Below, piece by piece: positions 11,883 through 23,690 of a stretch of 64,000 nt of DNA; position 1 is the first letter of the stretch, and each line of letters starts with the position of its first letter. The position numbers were made by a program, and so were the translations under genes. The DNA comes from Vespa crabro (lineage: Eukaryota > Arthropoda > Insecta > Hymenoptera > Vespidae): assembly GCF_910589235.1 (NCBI RefSeq), contig NC_060966.1, positions 2,294,001 to 2,358,000 of the forward strand. Direction: 5' to 3'. Below the pieces are notes generated by a model, which was not told where the DNA came from, ran no database searches, and saw nothing but the letters and a program-made list of their open reading frames with translations.

Positions 11883-14800
11883 TCACAACAAGAGGGAAGC
11901 GACGCCTGAGCCAGGTGCTGCCTGAGCCGCTCGGAGACATGCCCGATGTGGCCTCACTAAAATTACTCTCCTATACGGCCTAACGTTCGCTCCCCTGTGC
12001 ACATGAATACCTGCACGCTCATTCATACATTCTTCTTCTTCGTCCATTCCCTGCGTTTATCATCGTCCTCCATTGCACGCATGACTTGCCCAACGAAGGT
12101 ATGAAATGTCGCCCATCCCGCCGGTACAGTCAGGGAGACCAGGACTATCACGGGAAGGGTCAGCTGTCCTCTCCCCATCGCATCGATCAGCTCATTCCAA
12201 TCATCCGTCTACGGCGGGCAGTCGACCAGGTTGCGCTCTACCGTATCCTCACCCTCTCCCGCAGTAGAAACAACGTGGTGAGGGAATCTTACTTATCTTA
12301 TTTAATTACGCCGAGAAGCAGCAATGGTCGGTCATCTGCTGTGTGGTGTGAATACCCTCAGCTAACGATTCGGCAATAGCCGCCCTCTCACGTACTCTCG
12401 TTGCTGCTGGTGCTTCTACAATCCCAAGTTCCTCAGACATCAACGCTTCAATTGCCCTCCATCTGGCAAGAGTACCAAATACAGCCTTAGTACACGGGGG
12501 AACAGGTTTCTCCGCGTCTCTAACAGCCGCATAGGGCTCCGCCAGGAGGGGTGCCATATTACAAAGAGGAATAATACCTGCAATCATCATAGCCGCGAGG
12601 AAGGAGACTGTTCTATAGGCACAACACAATCGGATCGTCACACTCCTCAGGAGCCTCCGAACAACCAGCCCGATACTCATGTCCGCCACGACGGTGTGCC
12701 ATCCATCCGGAGCCCCATAAAGGAGCACCGAGTGGATCACGCAGCGGTAGAGGTGTTGCTTCTTCTTTCCCAGTCCGTGAAGTTTCGGAAGAAACCTCCT
12801 ATGGGAGTGTAGAATATTCTCCGCTTTAGGTATAAGGGCCTCGAAATGGGGCCTGAACTACATTCTTGTATCTATTACTATGCCCAGTTATTTATAGCTG
12901 GTTCTAATTCTACCAAACCCCTCTAGGGCAAATCTTAGGGGGCGAGACATTCCTGTGTTTGCAGAAGGCAGAGGCCGAGAAGGACATGACCTCCGTCTTT
13001 TCCGGCGCCACTTTAAGACCCAATCCCTCACTATCCTCCACCAAAACGTCCAAGTCCTGTTCAGCGTTCATGATAGCCCGAGTGAGGTCCTATCTCAATG
13101 AGAGGAGGGCTGCGTCATCCGCATAGCAATCATCATGGGAACTACCTGGCATCGGTGTTTGGAAGACACTGTCATAGGCAATGTTCCACAACGTAGGGCC
13201 CAAAACAGATCTCTGTAGGACCCCGCAATACACCTGCCTTTCCACGGCACGTCCATGTCTGCTTGTATATGTTATGGCGCGATTGTCTAAATAACTCATG
13301 ATGATGTTCACCATGTAGCGGGGAAATCTCTTCTGCTCCAACGTCCTAACAATAACGGCCCTCGGAACGGAGTTGATAGCGTTAGAGATATTCAGTCTCA
13401 CCATGATAACCACTTTCCTGTCCCGCGTCGATGTCTCCATAAATTTTTTAATATCTAGAACAGCATCTACAGTGGATTTGCCCGTCCTAAATCCAATCTG
13501 TGATGACACCAGTGTCCGAATCTCCTCTAAGTAACTGTTGATTCGACCAACAACTACACGTATCGAATAGTTTCCCCAGTTCGCCAATCACGCATATGGA
13601 TCTAAATAATCCCGGTGTGTCCCACGCCGCGTGACTTTTTTTTTTTGATCAGAACGAGTCTCGCAATCTCCCTCGCTGTCGGGAATCTTCCAGTCCTCAA
13701 GCTGGCAGAGAAGCACTGCGCCAACCCTTTCCCACATAGTGTCAACGCAGCACACACAACTACACCCGGTATCCTATCCAGTCAAGGAGCCTTTCTTCCT
13801 TTTATTTTCCTTTCTGCACCCAAAACCTCCTCCTCAGAAATTGTCACCACTGAGAGTGCAGGTTCCTATGGCTCAACAGTTCCCGGTCCTTTTGGGAATA
13901 GTTCAGAGAGGATATTATCCTGTACCTCATCCTCTAGGGTTTCAGTTACTTGTGGGGCATAAGGCCTAACTTTTTCCCAACCCAACTTGTAAGGACTGTT
14001 CTATGGATCATTCTCTTTAGATTCCAGCATGACCCTCCATGAGTGCTTTTTAGCTTCCTTAATGGCCCTAGTGAGTCCCTCCTTGCGTCACTTCGGACTT
14101 TCAGGCACCGCACTATTCCCTTCATCTTCCTCTTCTTCTTGGCTTTGGAAAGTTTACTTACTGTGGTCGTCTCAACTGCCCTAAGGATCGTTAATTCGTC
14201 CGAACAACAATAAGTACTTTTACAACCGCGGGATTGTACCCTCACCCGCGACTTGGCCATGTCGCACGCTTGTTTCAGTGTAGAAGTACTCATCCAGGGT
14301 GTTAACCTCACAATGAGGGAGCTTTTTATGTGGTAGGCGAGAATTTCGGACCCCTGTGGCTTTGTGACTATAGTTAAACCTATCATACAGGTGGTTCGAC
14401 AGGCGGACGATTGGCGGACGCCAGATGCCGGTTTGCACAACATTCTATGTCGCTCTATAACGCTCGACTCCTGTGGTCGAACGAACATTGGACAGCCAAC
14501 CTGACTCAGCGGATACAGGTTCATTCTGTTTGCCCAGACGCAGAACATTTCTCCCCTACGATAACTCCTGCCGTCCTGATCCCATCTGTTGAACCGGGCA
14601 TTAAGTTCGCCAGCCAACAGCGTTGGGAGAGCGGGGAATATTCCTAAGAGCTCTCAGAGCTTATCATGGAATCTACAAAACATGTTAATGTTCTGACATG
14701 GAGGAAAGTAGACCGAAACTTTCAGCGAGTCCCCCCATTTGATGGCTCTGCAAAAAAGACCCCATCGAAACAGAATACAGGGCCTTCCACACTCACCCAC

Positions 14801-14983
14801 AAGCACCACAGAGAGTAGTGTCCCTCCCATTGATGAGAACCACCTCTCATACCGAGGAGGAACCCATCATGGCTCCGCACTGACCGCAATCTCCACTGCG
14901 TCCTCGCGGATACTCTGTGACAGCAAGCCCTGCGCACGGCGTGCATGGTTTACGTTTATCTGTAGAACAGCAAAGGATAATGT
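11883..14983 (-). pseudogene. ORF2 of LINE copy A: endonuclease-reverse transcriptase, broken
   Basis: ORF2 would cut target DNA and copy the element RNA in the nucleus. Reading down from 14983, the AP-like endonuclease is recognisable by AGELNARFNRW (a GDFNA-type motif) and VRPQESSVIE, at about 14480-14620. A linker follows, then the RT. The best open stretch is 13090-13587, with FRTGKSTVDAV, the A box and CYADDAALLS (the DD codons are 13114-13119). The first catalytic Asp of the A box is Asn in this copy (LNISNAINS, codon 13390-13392). A further open stretch at 12306-12740 covers the post-RT region. The C-terminal CCHC near 12230-12290 has a frameshift and His replaced by Arg. Relative to copy C, about 130 bp are missing near 14281-14288. 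A run of 11 A on the sense strand near 13628-13638 is another damaged point. The end was set by alignment with copy B. Confidence 0.88.
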
Positions 14984-17034
14984 CTATGGACCCTCTGCTG
15001 CCTCTACACATATTGAGGTGCCCGGTTCATCTTGTTCCACCTCCATGTATTCATGCACTCCCCTCCTCTCGAAAACTTTTACTGCCGTCACTGCTGTTAT
15101 TTCTGCGACCTTATGCGGGTCTTCCCGGATTGACTCAGGACAAACATTTGGTACCCTCCCGAAAACTTTGTCTATCCATTTTCTAGGAGGCACTAATGGG
15201 CACTCCCAAGAACCGTCATGATGGTTGGTCGACTTCTGGCTATCGTCTGCACAAACCGGACACTCAGATTTATCCGTGAATGTCTTGGCCAGGTGACCCT
15301 GCTTCCCACAAATATAGCATAGGTCTATCCTAAGCTTTGTGTCTGGGCACACTACAGCAATATGTCATCGTACCTGGCACCGGTGGCATCTGAGGGGACG
15401 CTGCCAGAGTCCGTGCACCCTCACCGTTGTCCAAACAACGTTTATCCTGCCTCTATCCAGGGCAGCCCGGATGACATGCACCGGTGACGAGACAGTGATC
15501 TCGCCTAGTCTACCCCTACCAATTCTTACTTTCCCTACATGAGGTTGGGGTCCGTTCCGGAATGCATCTCCATCAGCGATTTCCTGAGGACGGTCATGTT
15601 GGCAGCCGCATCCAGTCCTACCAACCTCATGGTGCTTGTGCGCAGAGGACGAGTTACTCTTGCTTCCTGGACGGCATTCCTCAAGGCATCTGCCATCCGG
15701 TCGGCCGTCTCATTTGCCCCTTCGCCTCTTGCATGCCATATAAAGGCACCCATGAGGCCCTTCCTGCACGACATGCTGCCAATTCTTAGGTCTATAATGT
15801 TTATGTTCTCCATGGCCCGAAGGAGTACGTTTCTGTACCTCGTCTCCTCGGCACAGGATAGGGAAATTGCAAGGACTTCCCGTTCTCTTTGCCTCCTCTT
15901 CTGTCTTCCCTGTGCGCCACTCTTCCTCTTCCCCCTTTTCCTAGGGGCCGCTTGCTCCCATAAGGGTTCAGGCTCGTTTTTTCCCTTCTTTGATGTAGCC
16001 AGGGAGGGTGCGTTCGCTTCCCTCTTCTGGACGCGCCTCCTTTTCCGGCTAGTCACATCCACAAAATTCTTCAGCGGGATTAGTGCCTTACTATCACTTA
16101 TCTGTTTCGCAAGGGGTCGAGTGGACTTAGTACGGAATTTGGGGCATTTGTGTGGCCCACCCGATCCTGTCGTTGTACTATTCGATGTCTGCTGCCGCTG
16201 CGGCTGCTGCAGCTGTTGCTGTATACTGCAGACAGCCTCCGTCAGCAACCTCACCGACTCTATTAACTGCTGTATTTCCAGAGTCGTTGTTTGGCTCCTT
16301 TCATCCAAGGGGTTTACCGATACTTTCCTCTTACCTTTCTTAAGTCGGGCAACTTCATCCGTCAACTCGCAATTGCGCAGTTCCTCGGCCCTGCGTTCAG
16401 CCCTTAACAGCGCTATGGCCTCCTTGGTTGAGGAGGGATCCCCTGCCCCATTTTGAAACCAATCCATTAAGGTTTTCATTATTTTTAGCACATCATTAAT
16501 GGAGCATTTCATTTATCCTGAAACAGAGCCCTTAATGTCGGTAGATTTTCTCCTCTTATTATCAGCAACTACGGAATTCTTCGTGGCGAAACCCAGGATC
16601 CTGCAAGTCTCCACCTGAGACAAGGGGGTCTCTTCGGGTACTTCCTTGTTACACCCGGCCACGTCTACCCTTATCTTCTCTTCATCTGAGGATTAGATGA
16701 GGGGCGTCGCACGTTTGAGTTGTCTCTCCAAGATTGTTGACATCTAGCCGGAGCGCTGAATGCTCTCCACGGCTGTGGCAGCCCTTTGCTACTCTGCCCT
16801 GCGGCTTTATATCCTTCCGAACCTTGCTAGCGCATTTGATACACCGCAGACCAGGTCGCCTACCTGGAGTGTCCTTCCTGATGTAGTATCATGAGCTGCG
16901 ACCAGGTTGCCTAACTCGAGCTCCTGGCAGTATCTGGTTGACGACGGCGGTTGGCCTGCTCTACAACTACATGACACTATCGTGGAGTGGGTATCCCTCC
17001 CACCCCCGCTTATAACTTTAGCTGTACTCTCCAT
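14984..17034 (-). pseudogene. ORF1 (Gag) of LINE copy A, broken
   Basis: Gag-like RNA-binding protein of the element. The probable start is the ATG at 17032-17034 (MESTAK...), because copy C keeps the same 75-codon opening (MDSTAK...) with the shared block GNLVAAxDTxxGRTxQVGDLV. The longest open piece is 15535-16512 (325 codons), with a Gln-rich stretch, a Lys/Arg-rich basic region and RPLRTSTMRLVGLDA. The zinc-knuckle part lies at about 15250-15400: CHRC, then CYICGKQGHLAKTF, in which the last Cys of the CX2CX4HX4C is lost, then CPVC. The stop is at 14984-14986. In-frame stops occur at 16513 and elsewhere, and a frameshift lies right after GTDPNLM (15535). Confidence 0.88.
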
Positions 17035-17259
17035 GATTATAAAGTAATATTAGTGGGAGGTATGATTCCCAAAGGAAGGGAAAGGAACGGAATGAAGCTA
17101 GAGAGAGAGAAAGAATAGACAAAGTAATGACAGAAGAACAATGAAAGAAATAGCAGTACAAGCCCATTCACACACCATTCACACAGTCTCTTTTAGTCGC
17201 CTCTTACAACAAGCAGGGAGTACTGTTGGAGTATTCTACTATCCCCTATCCTCAGGGGG
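17035..17259 (-). promoter_or_regulatory. 5' leader of LINE copy A
   Basis: Non-coding sequence between the element edge and the likely Gag start. It includes a GA-rich run on the plus strand (AGAGAGAGAGAAAG near 17100-17115), and it is well conserved in copy C (42169-42393). By analogy with other LINEs an internal promoter would lie here, but I see no specific initiator that I can defend. Confidence 0.5.
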
Positions 17260-17273
17260 AAACATATACCGTT
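17260..17273 (+). repeat. Probable target-site duplication, right side of LINE copy A
   Basis: AAACATATACCGTT follows the CTCAGGGGG edge of the element and matches AAATATTCCGTC at 11459-11470 with small differences. The satellite then continues in phase (TCTCTCTAGGGGTTGTTATG), so the repeated part belongs to the unit that was split. Confidence 0.55.
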
Positions 17274-19149
17274 CTCTCTAGGGGTTGTTATGTGAATACT
17301 TCTCGAAACAGTGCGGCTGTAGAAATTAGATTTATTTCCACTAGACGAGGATATGTTATGCGAGTAACTTATTATCCAATGCGACTGTAAATCTTGGAAA
17401 TATTACGATCAATTAGATGGAAAGTTATAGGAGTGCTTCTCGAAATATTGTGGCTGTAGGACTTGGAAATATCCAGACTAATTGAGGGAAAGTCATGAGA
17501 GGACAAATCGAACCAATGCGACTGTCGGATTGGGAAATATTCCGTTATTGAGAAATAATCGAGGTAGGGTTAATCGAGTGACTAGTGCACCATTGCGTCT
17601 GTTGGGATTGGATATATTCCGCCTAATCGAGGGAAAGTTATGCGAGTGTCTCTCGAAACAATGAGTCTATCGGAATTAGAAATATGCCGATTAGAAGAGG
17701 AAGCGTCACGCGAATGCCACTCGAACCATTGCGATAGTCGTACTTAGAAATATTCCGTCTAGTCGTGGAACATTTTTTCAAGTGACTTGTGGACCAATGT
17801 GACTGTCGGACATGGAAATATTAAATTATGTACACCCAAGAAAAAGTTATGCGAGTGACATGTGAAACAATGCGACTGTCGAACTTGAAAATATTTCGAT
17901 TAGTCGAGGGAAATTTATGAGAGTACTTTTCGATCCAATGGACCTAGAAATATTCCGACTAATCCAGAGAAAGTTTTACGATAGACTTATAAACCAATGC
18001 GACAGGTGTACTTCGTAAATATCCCGTCTAATAGAGGGAATGCTATGCGAGTGCCCCACGAACCAATACGATGGTAGTAATTGGAAAAATTTCGAAAAGT
18101 CAAGGGAAAGTTTTTCGTGTACTTCTCGAATCGATGCGTCTGTTGGATTTAGCAATATTACGATAATTAGAGGGAAAGATATGCGATTGTTTCTCGACCC
18201 AATACTTCAATCGGTCTTAGCAACATTACGTTTAATCGAATAAATGTTATGCAAGTGACTACCGAATCAATACGACTATCGCTTTTGGAAATATTCCGAC
18301 AAGTCGAGGGAAAGTCATGAGACTGACTGTCCAAATAATGCAACAGTCGAATGTAGCAATATTACGTCTAATTAAGAGAAAGTTATTGAGAGTTACTTGT
18401 GAACCAATGAGACTAGACTTATGTCTTCGAAATAACTTTACTTGACGATGGAAAGTTTTTCAAATGCCTCTCGAATCATTGGGACTGTCGGATCTGGAAG
18501 TATTCTGACTAGAAGAGGGAAAGTAATGATAGTGCCTCTCGAACCAATGCGAATATCGCACTTGAAAGGATTCCACCTAGTCGGGGAATGATATGAGAGT
18601 GCCGCTCGAACCAATGCGACTGTTGCACTTAGGAATATTTCGGCTATTTGAAAAATAGATATGTGAGTTCCTTGTCAACTATTCCGTCTTTTGGACCTTG
18701 GAATATGCCGACTAGACTTGGGAAAGTTATGAGAGTGCCTCAAATACAAATGCGTTTGAGGGACCTGGAAATATACCGACAGGACGAGGGAAAGTTTCGA
18801 GTGTGCCTTTCGAAACTATGCGAATGTTTGATTACGATATATTCCGTCTATTAGAGAGAAAATTATTCAAATGACTTGTGATCCAGTGTACCTGTCGGAC
18901 TTGGAAATATGCAGACTAGACGAGGGAAAGTTATTCAAGTTTATCCTGAAACAATGAGAACGAAATATTCCGACTAGTCGAGGAAACTTATGCGTGTGCC
19001 TTTCGTACAAACGAGGTTGTCGGTCATAGAAATATTCCGACTACACGAGAGGAAGAAGTGAGAGTGACTCCCGAACCAATGCAAATGTCGGACTTGCAAA
19101 TATTCCAGCTAGTAGATAAAAAATTATTCACGTTCCTCACTTAGCAATG

Positions 19150-20115
19150 CGACCGTCGGATTTGGAAATAATACGACTAGTCGTTGGTATGTTATGAGTG
19201 AGCCCCTCGAACATATGCGATTGTCGGAATGTGCAAATATTACGGTAAACCGTAGAATATTTATGCGAATGCCTCTCATAGTAATGCGATTGACGGACAT
19301 AGAAATATTTCAAATAAACGAGGAAAAATTATGAGAGTTTTTCTCGAACCAATACGAACGTCGTTATAGGAAATATTCCGACCATACGATGAAATGTTTT
19401 GCAAGTGCCTCTCACTAAAATGCGAACGTTGGAGTTTGAAATATTCCGTCTAGTCGAGGGAAATTTCTTCGTGTGTATCTTGAACCAATGCGCCTGTCGG
19501 ATTTAGAAATAATACGATAACTAGAGGGAAGGATATGATATAGTTGGATTTATTCCGCTTTGTTGAGGTAAAGCTATGCGAGTTCCTCTCAAAGCAATGC
19601 GACCGTCAGACTATATCAGCTATATATCCGTCGGATATATTCCAACTAGACGAGGGATAGTATTTAGAGTGCCTCACGAAACTATGCGATAAGCAGACTT
19701 GGAAATATTCCTTCTAGACGAAGGAAATTTTAAGCGAATTTTTTTCGAACAAAAATGACTGTAGGTCTCGGAAGATTTCAGATTCGTCGAGGGAAAGATA
19801 TGCGAGTACCCTTCAGAAAAATTGCGACTGTCTGACTAGGATTCATTCCGAATAGACGAAGTAATGTTATGCGAGGTCCTCTTAAAACATTGCGATTGTC
19901 GGACCTATATATAATTCAAATTGGAGAGAGAAACAAATGCGGATGTTTCTCGGGCCAAAGTGACTTTCGGATTTAGAAATATTCCGACCAGTCAATGGAA
20001 AGCAATACTAGTGACTTGTGAACCAAAGCGACATTCGGTCTTGGTAATTCAACAATAATAAATCGACAATTCAAGGGTATGTTATGCGAGTGTCTCTCGA
20101 ACCAATGCGACTGTC
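19150..20115 (+). repeat. Duplicated satellite segment e, copy 1
   Basis: It matches 47650-48460 through private variants: GGAAATAATACGACTAGTCG, then ATTACGGTAAACC (ATTCCGGTAAACC in the other copy), AGAGTTTTTCTCGAACC, and CAAGTGCCTCTCACTAAAAT. This copy is about 155 bp longer, mainly from roughly two extra, scrambled units between 19480 and 19640, which include a small inverted repeat. Confidence 0.8.
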
Positions 20116-21830
20116 GGTTTGTATACATTCCGATTAGACGAAGGAAAGTTATACGAGTGCCTCACGTACCAATGATACTGCCTGCTTTAGAAATATTCCT
20201 ACATGTAGAGGGAAATTTTGCGAGTGCCCCTCAGACAAATTCGAGTGACGAATATGGTAATATTACGAATAGTCCAGGGAATGCTGTGCTAGTACCTATC
20301 GAACCAATGCGATTGTCGGACTTGGAACTTTCCAAATAGCCGAGGAAAATTTATGCGTGTGTGATTCGAATTCAATGCGACCGTCTGACTTGGAAATATT
20401 CTGACTAATCGATGGAAAGCTATGCGAGTTCTCAAAACAATGCTACTGTCAGTTGTGGAAATATTCCGACTGGTCGTGGGATTGTTATTGAAGTGTGTGC
20501 CGAACTATTGCGACTGTGAGCCCTGCATATATTCCGACATGTCGAGAGAGAGTTGTGAGAGTGCCTCTCGAAACAATGCGTATGTGTGATTTAGAAATTT
20601 CTGACTGGTTGTGGAAAAGTTGTGCGAGCATTTCTCCAACCATATGAGAATGTCAACTTGGAAATATTCCGGCTAGTCATGGAAGAGTTATGCAGCTGCA
20701 TCTCGGATCAATTCTACTACCGCACTTGGAAATATTCCGACTTGTCATCGGAAAGTTATGATAGGGCCTATCGCATCAATGTGACTGTCGGACTTGGAAA
20801 CATTCCAACGAGTCAAGAAAAAGTTGTGCGAGAGCCTCTCGAAACAATGGAATTTCTCTGGCTAGGAAATATTCCGACTAGTCGAGGGAAAGTTATGCGA
20901 TTACATCACGAAACAATTCAACTGTTTGCCTTGTAATTATTCCAAGTAGTCGAGGGAAAATTGAGACAGTGCTTTTCAAAACTATGCGACTGTGGGATTT
21001 GGAAATTTCCGTCTAGTCGAGGGAAAGATATGCAAATGCGTCCCGAACCAATGCTACTGACAAAACTTCAAATATTGCGACTAGTCATAGGAAAGTTATG
21101 CGAGTGCCACGCAAAACAATGCGTCTGACGTACCTAGATTTATTCCAAATAGTCGAAGATAAGATTTGAGGATGCCTCTGGAACCAATGCGAAAGACGTA
21201 CTTAGATACATTCCGACTAGTTGAGGGAAAATTACGCAAATGCTACCTGAACCAATACGTCTGTCGGACTTTGAAAATTTCCGTCTAGACTAGGGTATGT
21301 TAAGCGACTGCAACTCGAATCTATGCAACGGAGGGACTTGGATCTATTCCAACTAGACGAAAGAAAGCTGTCCAAGGAAATTGAAAATTATTGCCAGACT
21401 TTAATCACTGTCTGTCTTTAAAATATGCATAATTGTCGAGGGAGAGTTAGGTGAGTGACTTGAGAACTAATGAAACTGATGAGCTTGCAAAGATTCCGAC
21501 TAGTCGCGGGTGTGCTATGCGAGTATCTTGTGAACCGAAGCGTCTGTCGAAATTGGGAATAGTCCGACTAGTCGTGGGAAAGTAATATGAGCACCACACG
21601 AACCCACGGTATAGTCTGCCTTCTAAACATTCCAACTAGTCGAGGGAAGGTTATGCGGGTGCCTCTCGCAACAATGTGACTGTTGCACCCAGAACATTGC
21701 AACTAGTGGAGGTAAAGTTAAGCGAGTGCATCATGAATTAATGCGACAAACTGACTCTGAAATATTCGCTCTATATGAGGGAAGTCATGCAACTGCCTCC
21801 CAAAATAATACGGACCTAGATATATTCCAA

Positions 21831-21865
21831 CTCATGTAACATTCCAAATAGGAATGTTACATGAG
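21831..21865. repeat. Perfect 15-bp stem, 5-nt loop inverted repeat
   Basis: CTCATGTAACATTCC, loop AAATA, then GGAATGTTACATGAG: both arms match at all 15 positions. The right arm is ordinary satellite in phase (compare GGAATGTTATGCGAG). The left arm is foreign to the unit and replaces the usual CTAGTCGAG part. This looks like an inverted copy of the right arm made by strand switching during replication or repair. The perfect match suggests it is younger than the average divergence around it. Confidence 0.93.
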
Positions 21866-22663
21866 CGCCTCTCGAACCAGTGAGACTGTCGCACTTGGAA
21901 ATATCCGACTAGTTGTGGGAAAGATATGAAAGTGCCTCTATAATCAATGCGATTGTATGTCTTGGAATTATTCGGATTAGTCAAGGAAAAATTATGCGGT
22001 TGACATGTGAGCCAATTCGAGTGAAGGTTATGAGAGTGCGTCTAGAAGCAATACGACTGTCGTACTTAGTTATACTCCGACTAGTCGAGGAAAAGTTATG
22101 AGAGTAACATTTAAACCAAAGCGATTGTCGAAATTGGTAATAATCCGAGTAGTCGAAGGAGAGTCATGCGAGTTACTCTCGAACCAATGCGGCTGTCAGT
22201 TACGGAAAAATTCCGACATGGCTAGGGAAAGATATACGTGTGCCTCTCGAAACAATGCGGCTGCCGGAATTGGAAATAGTTCGACAAGTCGAGGTAAAGT
22301 TATACGAGTGACCCTGAAATCAAAGCGACTGTCGGATAAGATAATATTCCGAATTGTCGAGTGAAAATTGTACGGGTGACTCCCGATCCATTACAACTGT
22401 CGGTTTTGGAGAAATTCAGAAGAGTCGAATGAAAGTTATTCGATTGCCTCTCGAAACAATACGGCTGCCAAACGAGAAAATGATCCGTCTAATCGAGGGA
22501 AAGTTACTATAGTGCCTCTCGATCCAAGACGGCTGTCGGACTTGGAAGTATTCCGACTAGCAGTGGAAATGTTATGCGATTGCCTCTCAGACCAATGCGA
22601 CTATCGGACTTGGAAATATTCCAACAGTCAAGGAAAATTATGTGCCGTCCTCTCGGTTCCATT

Positions 22664-22870
22664 CGACTGTCGGAGTAGGCACTATTTAGCCATGTTGAAG
22701 GAAAGTTGTGCGAGTGTCTTGAGAACCACTACAACTGTCGAGCTTGGAATAATTCTTACTAATCGAGGGAGAATTATGCGAGTGACTTGTGAACCATAGC
22801 GATTTTCGGATCTGGAAGTATTCCGACTTATCGAAGGAATGTTATACAAGTGCTCCAGTACCATTGCGGC
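22664..22870 (+). repeat. Duplicated satellite segment f, copy 1 (no LINE fragment E)
   Basis: It matches 48964-49165: GTAGGCACTATTTAGCCATG with GTAGGTACTATTTCGCCATG, then GTTGAAGGAAAGTTGTGC, then the unit with TCTTACTAATCGAGGGA, then CGGATCTGGAAGTATTCCGA. In the other copy LINE fragment E sits directly at its left edge. This copy therefore approximates the site without the insertion. Confidence 0.75.
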
Positions 22871-23210
22871 CGTCGGACTTGGAAATATTACTGCTAGTCG
22901 AGGGAAAGTCGTACGAGTGACTCTGAAACCAAAACGGTTTTCGAAGTTGGAAATGCTCCGAGTTGTCCAATGGAAGTAATGTAAATGCCACTCAAACAAA
23001 TGCGGCTGTCGGACTTGGAAATATACCAACTAGTCGAGGGAAAGTAGCACGAGTGTCTTAAGACCCAATACAGCTGTTGGACTTGGAAATGTTCCGACTA
23101 GTCGAGGTAAAGTTAAGCTAGTACCACTCGACCAAATGCGTCTGTCGAACTTCGAAATATACACACTAGTAGAGTGAGAGTAATGCCAGTGACTCAACTC
23201 GGGCCATATA

Positions 23211-23690
23211 TGGTGGTAGCAAGACTTCGAGAGGCTATTGTAGTTTTAGGAATATGCGATAGGAGTTTGATGAGGTCATCTTCTAAGGCCGTAGAAATAA
23301 ATTCCGTTGACGATAAATCGGCTGCGAATAGTTTAGGCGAAAACAGCACCTGAACAGCAGCGATAAGACCTTCCAGTTCGAATATTAGACTGGTAGAACA
23401 TTACCCAGGATGCGGATCGATAATCACGCGACCGCGAACTCGATCTTACGTCCGCATACTTTCCGCGCAAAACTCCTTGGGAGCGGGACATACGCCCCCA
23501 GTCCCTGCAAAAAGCAACAACCCCTGCGACAACAGCGCCACAGGAAGGCACGAAAAGGCCCCCTTTCCTCCGGTAATAGAGCAAGACGCAGAGCAAAACA
23601 GCGCGGATCCATCCCAGGAACTACCGAAAACAACCTCAGAAAAAGGCTACGCCCCATCGGCAACTCTTGCCATTCGCGATGATAGATCTT
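23211..23690 (+). other. Unassigned 5' part of LINE copy D
   Basis: Non-satellite sequence upstream of the endonuclease. Two overlapping open frames exist (for example 23477-23692, starting MGAGHTPPVPAKS), rich in Pro, Ser, Glu and Lys. I recognise no domain in them and no CCHC motif. It could be the worn C-terminal part of Gag, or 5' leader. The opposite strand also has open frames here, and nothing makes one reading clearly right. Confidence 0.4.

Larger units (their letters stand above)
11471..17259 (-). mobile_element. LINE copy A, R1-clade non-LTR retrotransposon, near full length, dead
   Basis: About 5.8 kb lying on the minus strand. Read 5' to 3' it has a 5' leader starting with a CCCCCTGAGG edge, ORF1 (Gag with zinc knuckles), ORF2 (AP-like endonuclease, reverse transcriptase, C-terminal CCHC region), a 3' UTR of about 410 bp and a short A-rich tail seen as TCTTTTTTTTTG... 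on the plus strand. No long terminal repeats are present. Clade assignment rests on the Gag CCHC series, the YADD box and the post-RT CCHC motif; a phylogeny would be needed to be firm. Many stops and frameshifts make it inactive. Copies B and C belong to the same family. Confidence 0.92.
17260..23210 (+). repeat. 68-bp satellite array, block 3
   Basis: Same unit and orientation as elsewhere. The first roughly 240 bp (to about 17500) match the flank of copy C at 42394-42640. Segment e (19150-20115) recurs at 47650-48460 and segment f (22664-22870) at 48964-49165. A perfect fold-back occurs at 21831-21865. A smaller inverted repeat, ATATATCC-GTC-GGATATAT, lies at 19622-19640. No gene is seen. 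Confidence 0.95.

Noticed and set aside
13621..13640. Poly(T) run as a terminator or poly(A) tail of a separate insertion
   Set aside because: It lies within the RT coding part of copy A, where copy B has AAAAATAAAAGGG, so it is an expanded A-run of the element itself.
13615..13962. Plus-strand open frames of 115 and 76 codons in LINE A
   Set aside because: Antisense to the RT N-terminal region; the complementary strand gives family motifs that match copy B.
15539..16456. 305-codon open frame on the plus strand in LINE A, with matching frames at 40710-41141 in C
   Set aside because: It is the antisense of the Gag frame. The minus-strand reading has the basic region and leads to the zinc knuckles; the plus reading has no recognisable feature.
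11471..17259. R2-like, LTR or viral origin of copy A
   Set aside because: No LTR, integrase or protease is seen. An N-terminal AP-like endonuclease (rather than a restriction-like one behind the RT), an A-rich tail and Gag zinc knuckles fit an R1-clade type LINE.
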